A DNA stretch of 54,689 nucleotides from Defluviitaleaceae bacterium (GTDB taxonomy: Bacteria > Bacillota > Clostridia > Lachnospirales > WRBF01): the NCBI GenBank assembly GCA_009784685.1, contig WRBF01000008.1, positions 1-54,689 of the forward strand. The letters are read 5' to 3'. A model generated the notes under the pieces. The model ran no database searches. It was not told where the DNA came from and saw nothing but the letters and a program-made list of their open reading frames with translations. Every line of letters starts with the position of its first letter. The first letter of the stretch is position 1. This document shows positions 43,877-52,032 of the stretch, piece after piece. Both the position numbers and the translations under genes were made by a program.

Positions 43877-45070
43877 TTGGCATCATCAAAACAAGTAATT
43901 GACCAAACCGAAAAGTTCAGTGCGCATAACTACAAACCTAAAGAGGTAGTTTTCGCATCTGGTGACGGCGTTATCGTAAAAAACCCTGAGGGCGAAAAGT
44001 TTTTTGACATGCTTAGCGCATACTCAGCTCTTAACTTTGGTCACAAACATCCTGAGCTTATCCAAGCTGCTAAAGACCAACTTGACAACGTAACATTATC
44101 TTCAAGAGCTTTCTACAACAACCTTCTTGGCGAATTTCTTGAAAAACTTTGCTCTATGACAGGCAAAACTAAAGCTTTACCTATGAATACAGGTGCTGAA
44201 GCTGTTGAAACAGCTCTTAAAACTGCAAGAAGATGGGGTAACTTTGTTAAAGGCGTAGAAGACGGCAAACAAGAAATCATCGTTTGCAGCGATAACTTCC
44301 ACGGCAGAACTCTTGCTATTATCTCAATGAGCACTGATCCTGTTGCAAGAAAAGGCTTTGGTCCTTTCCTTCCCGGCTTTAAAGTAGTTGAATATGGTAA
44401 CTTAGCAGAGCTTGAAGCGGCAATCAATGAAAACACAGTTGCTTTCCTTATGGAACCAATCCAAGGTGAAGCCGGCGTTAAATGTCCACCGGCAGGATTC
44501 ATGAAAAAAGCTTATGAACTTTGCAAAAGCAAAAACGTTCTCTTTATTGCTGACGAAGTTCAAACAGGTTTTGCAAGAACAGGCGATATGTTTGCAGTTC
44601 AACATGAAGGCTTTGAACCAGACATCTACATCTTTGGTAAAGCTTTAGGCGGCGGCGTTATGCCTATTTCAGCTGTTGTTGCTAACGAAGATATCCTCGG
44701 CGTATTTACTCCGGGTTCTCACGGTTCAACATTTGGCGGAAATCCTCTTGCTTGTGCTGTTGCTCTTAAAGCTATGGAAATTCTTCAAAGAGACAACTAC
44801 CCACAAATGGCTAAAGAAAAAGGCGAATATTTCATGAGCAAACTTCGTGAAATTAAAAATCCTAAAATCGTTGATGTTAGAGGTCGCGGTCTTCTTATCG
44901 GCGTAGAGTTCAATTGCGATGCTGCTCCTTATGTTAAAAAACTTATCGCAGGCGGCGTCTTAGCAAAAGAAACTCATGAAACGACTATCAGATTTGCTCC
45001 TCCTGTTGTAATAACTAAAGAGCAAATTGACGAAGCTATTGAAGTTATTAAAAAAGCTTTTGCTGAATAG
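43877..45070 (+). CDS. rocD: Ornithine aminotransferase
   Basis: A 397-residue class-III PLP aminotransferase that moves the delta-amino group of ornithine to 2-oxoglutarate, giving glutamate 5-semialdehyde. The PLP lysine is K255 in [10 protein letters not shown]; other landmarks are [28 protein letters not shown] and [15 protein letters not shown]. The start is TTG, after AAGGAGG. It has its own promoter and a strong terminator, so it can be expressed apart from the fermentation genes. The semialdehyde can become proline, the electron acceptor in Stickland metabolism. Confidence 0.95.
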   Translation: MASSKQVIDQTEKFSAHNYKPKEVVFASGDGVIVKNPEGEKFFDMLSAYSALNFGHKHPELIQAAKDQLDNVTLSSRAFYNNLLGEFLEKLCSMTGKTKALPMNTGAEAVETALKTARRWGNFVKGVEDGKQEIIVCSDNFHGRTLAIISMSTDPVARKGFGPFLPGFKVVEYGNLAELEAAINENTVAFLMEPIQGEAGVKCPPAGFMKKAYELCKSKNVLFIADEVQTGFARTGDMFAVQHEGFEPDIYIFGKALGGGVMPISAVVANEDILGVFTPGSHGSTFGGNPLACAVALKAMEILQRDNYPQMAKEKGEYFMSKLREIKNPKIVDVRGRGLLIGVEFNCDAAPYVKKLIAGGVLAKETHETTIRFAPPVVITKEQIDEAIEVIKKAFAE

Positions 45071-45115
45071 TATTTAGCAGTAATCAATAAATATATTTAA
45101 CTGTTTTCGCTAAAA

Positions 45116-45156
45116 TAAAAAGCATCCTCGTCGTTTTTCACAACGAAGATGCTTTT
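45116..45156. terminator. Bidirectional terminator between rocD and the GNAT gene
   Basis: AAAAAGCATCCTCGTCGT pairs with ACAACGAAGATGCTTTTT (with mismatches) around a short loop. A run of A before and T after it lets it serve both strands. Confidence 0.82.
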
Positions 45157-45165
45157 TGTTTTACT

Positions 45166-46161
45166 CTAATTCACCAAATATGTAGTTTCAAGATAGCTAA
45201 ATTTATATCCAATCCATTCACTAATATCAATAATGTGTTTATTCTCCGGATGATGAGCAACGTATGCTTTCTCAAAATCTAAATTTTCAAATAATTTTTT
45301 ATACATAGCTGCATACAGCCATTTTCCTAGACTGCGCCCTCGATATCGGCGGTCAACGCCTACCATAAATTGATAAGGAAATCTTTGGTCTGCCTCGTTC
45401 ACAGATACATTTGTTTTAGCGATCATTTCATTGTTCTCGTTGAAAACCATATAGCAATGATGCGCAAAGCCTCTTTTGATACGCAATTCATTACGCTGCC
45501 TTTGTATTTCAGGCGTTATAATAAATCGCTCATAGCCATCTTCTTTCTCATCTGCCATATCCTTCATAGTTTCTGTAAATAATTCACAATACTGTTCAAT
45601 ATATTCCTCCGAAATAATGTCTGTATACTTAATATAAAGATCACTATTTTTTGTTTGATATTCATCTATAGATTTATTTAGCAGGTCTATATCAATATTC
45701 TCTTTTTTCAAAGTATAAATATTAGCTTTTAAATTTACTTTATGGGGACGCCCCTTAATCATTTCTTCTAGCTCATTATTGTAAATAATTATCGCAAATT
45801 GATTATACTGCAATAATTTTTCATCAATAAACTGATTCAAGCAGCTTATTAATAGCTTATCAATTTTCGAATCGCATAAATATATCGTTAATTTATACTG
45901 CTCTTTTCCATTCCAATCAGAGAATTTAATAAAGCTCAAAGTTCCACATATTGAAGAATTGTTCTTGATTACAAACAGCTCATTTTCATTTTCAACAAAT
46001 GTTGTTAAATATAAATTTCTATATTCATTGACGTCCCTAAATCGCTTTAAAAAGTTATACTTCACAACTATAGCACCATCAATTGAATACAGCTGTTTCA
46101 ATTCCTCTACTTTCAAACAATCAACATCAATTTTGATTATTTCATAAGCTTCTTTAATCAT
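45166..46161 (-). CDS. GNAT-family acetyltransferase
   Basis: A 331-residue protein whose C-terminal half (about 175-331) has the GNAT fold, with the acetyl-CoA loop GVDRRYRGRSLGKWLYAAM and a late AHHPENKHIIDISEWIGY strand. The N-terminal half is diverged and may be a second GNAT-like domain without the CoA loop, an arrangement common in MshD-like and antibiotic-modifying relatives. The acceptor is unknown. I prefer the ATG at 46161 with AGCAGG upstream over the in-frame alternative at 46179. It lies 35 bases after the Gx gene and may be co-transcribed with the chaperone operon. Confidence 0.8.
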   Translation of the reverse strand: MIKEAYEIIKIDVDCLKVEELKQLYSIDGAIVVKYNFLKRFRDVNEYRNLYLTTFVENENELFVIKNNSSICGTLSFIKFSDWNGKEQYKLTIYLCDSKIDKLLISCLNQFIDEKLLQYNQFAIIIYNNELEEMIKGRPHKVNLKANIYTLKKENIDIDLLNKSIDEYQTKNSDLYIKYTDIISEEYIEQYCELFTETMKDMADEKEDGYERFIITPEIQRQRNELRIKRGFAHHCYMVFNENNEMIAKTNVSVNEADQRFPYQFMVGVDRRYRGRSLGKWLYAAMYKKLFENLDFEKAYVAHHPENKHIIDISEWIGYKFSYLETTYLVN

Positions 46162-46196
46162 ATGAAACCTGCTTCCCAAATTTTATTTTATTGTTA

Positions 46197-46751
46197 TTAC
46201 CCTTGCAATAGAATTCTAACAAACGCAGGAATTACAAACGACAAAACCGCCGCAGTCGCAATTCCCGCAAAAATTCCAAAAATGATCAAAACCGGAAGAT
46301 ATATCATAAGCGCAAAGCTTCCGATTATAAAGCTTACAGCTATAAACTGACCAATGTTATGAAATATCGCACCGAAAACACTCAAAATGACATATGTTGA
46401 CTTATCTTTTAGCAAAACTAAAACAAAACACATAACTAAAACAGAAAAAAGTCCCCCGGTCAAGCTTAAAAAGCCTGCTGTCATCCCCCTTATCAAGAAA
46501 ACGAACAGCCCCTTCAAGACTGCGAGCATAAAAGCTTCTCTCTTGCCTATGAAAATAAGCGAATACATCACAAAAATATTTGATAAGCCAAGCTTTGCGC
46601 CAGGAGGAAAAAACGGGATTGGGGGAAGCATATGTTCTAAGTATGACAAAATCACGCACATTGAAAAAAACAGTGCCAACAATACTGTCTTTTTTGTTTT
46701 AGGCAAATTTTTATTATTCCATTCAACTTCGGATTTATTGTACAATAACAT
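46197..46751 (-). CDS. Gx transporter family membrane protein (heptaprenyl diphosphate synthase component I-like)
   Basis: A 184-residue protein with five to six membrane helices. The segment MLPPIPFFPPGAKLGLSNIF and the GKREAFMLAVLKGLF helix mark the Gx/HepI-like family, which is usually encoded after a NusG domain II protein, as here. It resembles ECF S components; the substrate is unproven, though quinone or flavin-related roles have been proposed from context. Its ATG lies 17 bases inside the end of the upstream gene. The last codons, reading CTATTGCAAGGGTAA, resemble the inverted 20-nt repeat. Confidence 0.85.
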   Translation of the reverse strand: MLLYNKSEVEWNNKNLPKTKKTVLLALFFSMCVILSYLEHMLPPIPFFPPGAKLGLSNIFVMYSLIFIGKREAFMLAVLKGLFVFLIRGMTAGFLSLTGGLFSVLVMCFVLVLLKDKSTYVILSVFGAIFHNIGQFIAVSFIIGSFALMIYLPVLIIFGIFAGIATAAVLSFVIPAFVRILLQG

Positions 46752-47115
46752 CGTGCTCCCGGCTGTCTGACGTGCCTCTTATTCTTATAATAATTCCATT
46801 AGGCAAGCAAGCAGCGGATTGCCCTGCTCTGTTAAGTTTTCCTGTTCTCATACACACTTTGTCCGGACAGTCAGAGTAGTAAAAATATATATTACCGCCA
46901 GAATCAGTTCTAATGACTACATTTTCAGCTTCGGAAAAGGAAAATATACCCTCCCCTAACGATAAATCTATCTCAGCAAGCAACTGATTATAGTAATAAA
47001 CGAACGCTGTATTATCACCTCTTGTATTTGTTGCATTTAAAATAAAAATTACAGCAAAACAGGTTGATATCAAAACAGTTATTACGATTAAATCGCGCAG
47101 GCAACACATTTTCAT
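46735..47115 (-). CDS. Membrane-anchored NusG domain II protein
   Basis: A 126-residue protein with an N-terminal membrane anchor (about 8-28) and an extracytoplasmic NusG-II domain. The domain carries the paired cysteines C84 and C89 of DCPDKVCMRTG and a third, C102, in QSAACLPNGIIIRI, which are usual for the family. It shares only the fold name with transcription factor NusG. In clostridia the pair with a Gx protein is widespread and often near redox-enzyme maturation genes. The ATGA overlap with the TPR gene couples it to the chaperone operon. Confidence 0.88.
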   Translation of the reverse strand: MKMCCLRDLIVITVLISTCFAVIFILNATNTRGDNTAFVYYYNQLLAEIDLSLGEGIFSFSEAENVVIRTDSGGNIYFYYSDCPDKVCMRTGKLNRAGQSAACLPNGIIIRIRGTSDSREHDVIVQ

Positions 47116-48305
47116 AGCTCTGCTGCCTTACGGTATTCACGCTTAAAATCATCCAATATCACATTTAAATCGGACAAATAGCCGTTAATTCCACCATCAA
47201 TCTTATTTATACGAGCATGTTCAAGCTTTACAAGACCACTATCAGGAGCTAATTGAATTGCCTTTTTTATCGCAACCCTCGCTCTTGAATTATCATGGTT
47301 TAGTCGGCAATATTTCGCAAGATTAACATATAGCGAAAAATCCTCTCCATCAATTTTAATTGCCCGCTCTATCGCATTTATTGCATTAGGCAGCTTATAA
47401 CTGCTTGCTGATATTTCCGCATATTTGATATAACAACGTTTATCCATTGGAACAACTTTTTCCAAACAGGATAAAGCCCTTTCAAAAGCGAATTGTTGTG
47501 CATACACATCTGCAAGTCTACATGCAAAGTGAGGTAAATGCGCTGCATAAGAGCTTTTATGTGATTCTGTAAGTTCAAATGCTTTCAAGAACCAATTTAC
47601 AGCTTCATTCAAGCGTCCATTTTCAAAGTCCATTTCACCATGAAGATAAAAAACCAAAGGGTTATTATTGCAAATTTCTTCGACTTGAGATAGCATTTCT
47701 GATGCTTTTGTAAAGTCATGAGCATATATTGCAGCTTCCGCAAGATTAAGCATTATATCAACATTATATGAATCAAGCCCCAAATCTAAAGCATCTTCAA
47801 AATAAGAAACAGCCGTGTCAAATTTATAAAGTCTTACAAAGGCTATGCCTGTGTTGTTTAACAATTCAGCACTTTTAAAAAGCTCGTTTGCCCGCTTATA
47901 TAAAATTACAGCTCTATCCGGCATGTTTTGCTCAAGTAAAAAATCGGCTCTAAGTTTTAAATTTTCCCATTCAAAGTCACGTTCCCAGTTTGATATATCT
48001 GTCTTTATAAGGCAGATATCTTCATCACTAAAGTAGTCAGTCAAAGTTAGAAACGATATAATCATTTTTGTATAGCTGCTTATTATCGAAATGCGTGCGA
48101 CTTTTTCAGCTAAATAAGAAAGCCCTGCATCAACAGCCAGCCAACTTATAAACTTCGGAGAAACAATATCCTCTGAAGATTCACGCCAATAATGATAGAC
48201 GTGATAAAGTGCTTCCTCAAAGGAGTAAACGTTTATGCCTGTCACAACGAATGAATATGGAGTTTTAGCCGATTTATCAGAAACCGGAATAATTAGTTGA
48301 GACAT
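47112..48305 (-). CDS. TPR-repeat protein of the chaperone operon
   Basis: A 397-residue helical protein. Residues about 1-120 are not repeat-like and include Trp/Tyr-rich HVYHYWRESSEDI. From about 120 to 370 there are roughly seven tetratricopeptide units, for example AELLNNTGIAFVRLYKFDTA, YFEDALDLGLDSY, VFYLHGEMDFENGRLNEA and SLYVNLAKYCRLNHDNSR. TPR domains commonly dock Hsp70 partners or clients. AGGAG precedes the ATG, 15 bases after the Hsp70-vWA gene. No membrane segment. A co-chaperone or scaffold role is inference. Confidence 0.85.
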   Translation of the reverse strand: MSQLIIPVSDKSAKTPYSFVVTGINVYSFEEALYHVYHYWRESSEDIVSPKFISWLAVDAGLSYLAEKVARISIISSYTKMIISFLTLTDYFSDEDICLIKTDISNWERDFEWENLKLRADFLLEQNMPDRAVILYKRANELFKSAELLNNTGIAFVRLYKFDTAVSYFEDALDLGLDSYNVDIMLNLAEAAIYAHDFTKASEMLSQVEEICNNNPLVFYLHGEMDFENGRLNEAVNWFLKAFELTESHKSSYAAHLPHFACRLADVYAQQFAFERALSCLEKVVPMDKRCYIKYAEISASSYKLPNAINAIERAIKIDGEDFSLYVNLAKYCRLNHDNSRARVAIKKAIQLAPDSGLVKLEHARINKIDGGINGYLSDLNVILDDFKREYRKAAEL

Positions 48306-48320
48306 TTTATGCTCCTATTG

Positions 48321-50414
48321 TTATATTTCCTCTACCCTAACCAAATCAGCAATACTCTCAGCAATATCATCAAGTATATCAAAGAAATCAGAGCTCATAT
48401 TATAATACTTGCCGTTTGGCTCTGTTAAAGGTTCGTAACATTCTAAACTTTCAGCATCTCTCTTTGCAACAACGTAAGTTGTAATGTTTTTTGATTCAAG
48501 CATTAAACAGATGTCTTCAACATATTTTTTGCTCTTAGTAGGAACATGTGCAGGGGCGTCGGTTATTAGTATGAATATAGTTTTTTCGACGTTTGAATCA
48601 ATTCTTTCTGACATAACAAGCTCAACGCCTGTTTCTAAAGCATCAAGGGAGGATTCTGGAATATCGCCGCCAAACGTTCTTGGAATATTTTGAACCTGTT
48701 TTTGGAATTTAGATATATCATTTGTAAATTTATAAACTGTTGGTTTTTCTTTCTCATAAAGATCTCCATAACCTATAAGCCCAAGGCGGAAATCTGTGCC
48801 TTTTGAATTAAGTATTTCTGCAAATTTTATAGCCCTGTCCTTTACCCCGTTAATGTAAATGTCCATACTGCTAGTTGTGTCTATTAAAAATACGATGTTT
48901 ACATTCGAAAGTGCGGATGACAGCCTATCCTCCCTTGGCGGAGGCGGTGATGATTTTGTTCTGTCAAACTCTGCCATCTCAATTTTTCCTGTTGACAGGT
49001 CTTTTACGAAAACTTCAAACAGGTTATTTTCATCAATCGAGTAAGTAATTTCAAATTTTGATGTTCCGGTAAGTCCTGAAAACAAAACTGAGCCTATATA
49101 TTTGCGGTCTTTTTCATACCTTTCATCCCACTGATAAACATCAACACTGACCGTCTGTGCGCCTATCGCATTAACAAATTTGTCGTCTGAAATCTTACAA
49201 GGTATCGGTGTACCCATCGGGATTATAGGGATAAGAGACCGCCTCATAGTTGTCATATCAGTAATTGCTGCCATACCTATCGTTTGGCGGGCAACTTGAC
49301 CAATTTTAACAATACTGTTTGGCAAATGCGTTAAATAGTTATATATTGCGGCACCCATAGCGACGCTTTTAGCCGGGTCTGTCGCTCTGTATGGCTCCTT
49401 TAAGAAACCGGCAACCATTCGCTTAACCATCGGGATAAGCGTAGAACCGCCTACCAGTATTACTTTTGAAATTTCATCAGCTTCTTTGCCTGCACGACGA
49501 AGGGCTTCTTCAATGATTTCACGAGTACGGTCAACATATTGTCGAATCAGTGCCTCAAACTCTTCACGGCTTATATCAAATGTAAGGTTTTTTGGTACGC
49601 CATCATAAATAATAAGCGGGTTTATTCTAACTGTAGCATTATTTGCAGCAGAAAGTTTTATTTTTGTTTGCTCTGCCTCATGTTTAAGCTTTTGAATTGC
49701 ACGATTACGCTCAATACTGTCTAATGCATCAATATTTATGCCTGTATCATCTTTAAAGCGTTCCTTCATATATTTTATAAGCTCAGAATCAAAATCATCC
49801 CCTCCGAGCTCCATATCGCCTACATCTGAAAGCTCTTGGAATATTTCTTGTCCGTCATAATCACTCGAAACCTCTAAAACACAGGCGTCAAAAGTTCCGC
49901 CGCCGAGATCGTAAACTAAAAGTGTTTGAGCATAATTTTGCTTATACCCATACTCAATAGCAGCCGCCAACGGCTCTGATAATAAGTAAACATTTTCAAA
50001 CCCCGCTAAAAGTCCGGCTTGCTTTGTTGCAAAAATTTGCCGATCATTAAAGTATGCCGGGTGCGTTATAACAACTTCCGAAAAAGTTTCTCCGCTTTCT
50101 TCCTCGGCAGCTTGCTTTAATTTATAAAGTATCTGTGCGCTGACCTCTTCGGGTCTTATTTCATCATCACCAATAACAATAACTTCATCACTGCCTATAA
50201 TACGTTTAACAGAACTAACCGTATCCTCCGGATATATTACTGCACCTGCTTTCGCTTCCGAACCAACAATTATCCCATCATCAGTATAGCTTACGACAGA
50301 TGGAAGAACTTGATCACCGCCATCAATTGATACCACTTGAATTTCGTCGGTCTTGTCATTATAAATAACTGCGACTGAGTTCGTTGTGCCTAAATCTATT
50401 CCTAAGTATCCCAT
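48321..50414 (-). CDS. Hsp70 fused to a von Willebrand A domain
   Basis: A 697-residue chaperone-like protein. Residues 1-375 form an apparently active Hsp70 ATPase domain: GIDLGTTNSVAV, LSEPLAAAIEYG, VYDLGGGTFDACVL, GDMELGGDDFD and VILVGGSTLIPMVKR. A beta-rich region (about 385-485) corresponds to the substrate-binding domain. After a Pro-rich linker (SSPPPPRED), a vWA domain begins near residue 506 where DnaK has its helical lid. The metal site looks complete: D512 in DTTSSM, a Thr in PRTFGGDIPESS, and Asp in ITDAPAH. ATG is preceded by AAGGAG and overlaps the upstream Hsp70 gene by 13 bases. It is cytoplasmic by sequence. Confidence 0.92.
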   Translation of the reverse strand: MGYLGIDLGTTNSVAVIYNDKTDEIQVVSIDGGDQVLPSVVSYTDDGIIVGSEAKAGAVIYPEDTVSSVKRIIGSDEVIVIGDDEIRPEEVSAQILYKLKQAAEEESGETFSEVVITHPAYFNDRQIFATKQAGLLAGFENVYLLSEPLAAAIEYGYKQNYAQTLLVYDLGGGTFDACVLEVSSDYDGQEIFQELSDVGDMELGGDDFDSELIKYMKERFKDDTGINIDALDSIERNRAIQKLKHEAEQTKIKLSAANNATVRINPLIIYDGVPKNLTFDISREEFEALIRQYVDRTREIIEEALRRAGKEADEISKVILVGGSTLIPMVKRMVAGFLKEPYRATDPAKSVAMGAAIYNYLTHLPNSIVKIGQVARQTIGMAAITDMTTMRRSLIPIIPMGTPIPCKISDDKFVNAIGAQTVSVDVYQWDERYEKDRKYIGSVLFSGLTGTSKFEITYSIDENNLFEVFVKDLSTGKIEMAEFDRTKSSPPPPREDRLSSALSNVNIVFLIDTTSSMDIYINGVKDRAIKFAEILNSKGTDFRLGLIGYGDLYEKEKPTVYKFTNDISKFQKQVQNIPRTFGGDIPESSLDALETGVELVMSERIDSNVEKTIFILITDAPAHVPTKSKKYVEDICLMLESKNITTYVVAKRDAESLECYEPLTEPNGKYYNMSSDFFDILDDIAESIADLVRVEEI

Positions 50415-52027
50415 TTGCTTTCGCTCCTTAACAAGTCTTTAATCCCGCTTGGCTCAAACTCTTCCCCAAATCCCATGTCTTCGACACTACCTGCAACAAG
50501 CCCGCCTTCTTCGGTAACGGATAAAGTTATTTTAAGTTTGGTCTTACCGCTAGGGCGTTCAGGAAGCCCCTTTACATCAAATTCTCCAATTAACTTACAT
50601 TTCTCTATTGTATCATCTTTATCGATCCGTTCAAGCACTTTAAGCTTAAATGTCGTCATATCCTCTAAAGTATCACCAGATAATGTAAACGTACGGCTCT
50701 TTTTTGCTAATACATACGGTGTTCCTCTCTTTATCAATGTAAAAAACTGTAGACCCAAAGGAGTAACAACTTCAAGACCTATATCATGAGGGACTACAAC
50801 CTCAAATTCAACCATAGGACCTTCCGAAACAATATCCGGGTCACTTAAAAGACCCATTTTCATTGCCGCATAATATGCCGCACCAAGGGAAATATCAAGC
50901 GCAGGACGATCTGATGAATAAATCTTGCTTTCATCATTAAAAATCTCAACGAGAGTATCTCTTATCCATGGCATTTGAGAAGAGCCGCCTTCTAAAAGAA
51001 CTCTATCAATTTCATCTGGCAAAATCGCACCAGCGTAAGCATCATGCAGTGCGCCAAGAGCAAGATCCTTTGTTTTTGATATGAAGCCTTGTATCAGCTC
51101 GTTAAGCCTATCTCTTGTAAATTGCTCAACAAATGGCGGCACACAGAACGTAAAAGGAATACGAAAACTTTTAACGCCTGAAAGTCGTTCTTTTGTTTCT
51201 CGAGACTTTATTATTAAGTCCGCCTGATTTTCTATATCAATATTTTCTTTCAGCTGTCCTGTCTTTTCTTGAATTATACGGTAACACTCTTCGGTAATAA
51301 TATCATCAATATTGTCCCCACCATGAGCAGCTTCTCCGCCTTCGCTTATCACTTGCAGCTTTATTCGGGATTCATCTTTATCAACCACATGAAAAATTGT
51401 AATATCTAAAGTTCCGCCGCCGAAGTCAAAAACCATTATCTTTTCGCCTTTATTAAGGCTGTGCCTAAAATTATATGCTAACGCTGCCGCTTTTGGCTCT
51501 TCGATTAAGCAAATAAGGCTATCCGATAACCCTGCCAGTTCACAGGCATGAAGTGTCGCTTTTTTTGCAGCATCATCAAAGTCATATGGTACAGAAACAA
51601 CAAGACCAACTATTTCTGCTTTTGGATTGAGATTATAACAGTGTTGTACTAGCTCTAGCAATATTTTGGCAGATATTTCTTCCGGTTTGTAACTGTCTTT
51701 ACCAAGCACAACTTTTTCAGATGTACCCATTAGCCGCTTGATTGAGCGAACAGTCGTCCCGGGATAAATTTTCATTGATCGATAGGCTTCCTCGCCTATT
51801 ACCCATTCGCTCTCACCCGTATAGGCATCTTTCCTAAATTGAACGACCGAAGGCATCGGGATTTTGCCAAAACCATTGCTTAAGTCAATGGCTTCCGGTT
51901 TTTTTGCAGCATTATCCCAATAGCTTATAACCGAATTTGTCGTTCCAAGGTCTATACCCAAAATATAGTAATTTTCGGGCAGATTACCTTTTTCCGTAAT
52001 TAAATCTCTGTATTTTTCCCAACGCAA
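50402..52027 (-). CDS. Lid-less Hsp70 family protein
   Basis: A 541-residue Hsp70 with intact nucleotide-binding signatures: GIDLGTTNSVISYW at residues 24-37, IEEPKAAALAYNF, VFDFGGGTLDITIF, EAAHGGDNID and VLLEGGSSQMPWIR. The C-terminal 150 residues are a beta-type binding domain (VVPHDIGLEVVTPLGLQF onward), and there is no room for the long helical lid or a DnaK-type EEVD/EVEE tail. A 20-residue extension precedes the ATPase core. I place the start at TTG 52027, eight bases after GGAG and six after the upstream stop; an in-frame GTG at 52045 is the alternative. Confidence 0.92.
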   Translation of the reverse strand: MRWEKYRDLITEKGNLPENYYILGIDLGTTNSVISYWDNAAKKPEAIDLSNGFGKIPMPSVVQFRKDAYTGESEWVIGEEAYRSMKIYPGTTVRSIKRLMGTSEKVVLGKDSYKPEEISAKILLELVQHCYNLNPKAEIVGLVVSVPYDFDDAAKKATLHACELAGLSDSLICLIEEPKAAALAYNFRHSLNKGEKIMVFDFGGGTLDITIFHVVDKDESRIKLQVISEGGEAAHGGDNIDDIITEECYRIIQEKTGQLKENIDIENQADLIIKSRETKERLSGVKSFRIPFTFCVPPFVEQFTRDRLNELIQGFISKTKDLALGALHDAYAGAILPDEIDRVLLEGGSSQMPWIRDTLVEIFNDESKIYSSDRPALDISLGAAYYAAMKMGLLSDPDIVSEGPMVEFEVVVPHDIGLEVVTPLGLQFFTLIKRGTPYVLAKKSRTFTLSGDTLEDMTTFKLKVLERIDKDDTIEKCKLIGEFDVKGLPERPSGKTKLKITLSVTEEGGLVAGSVEDMGFGEEFEPSGIKDLLRSESKWDT

Positions 52028-52032
52028 AAACT

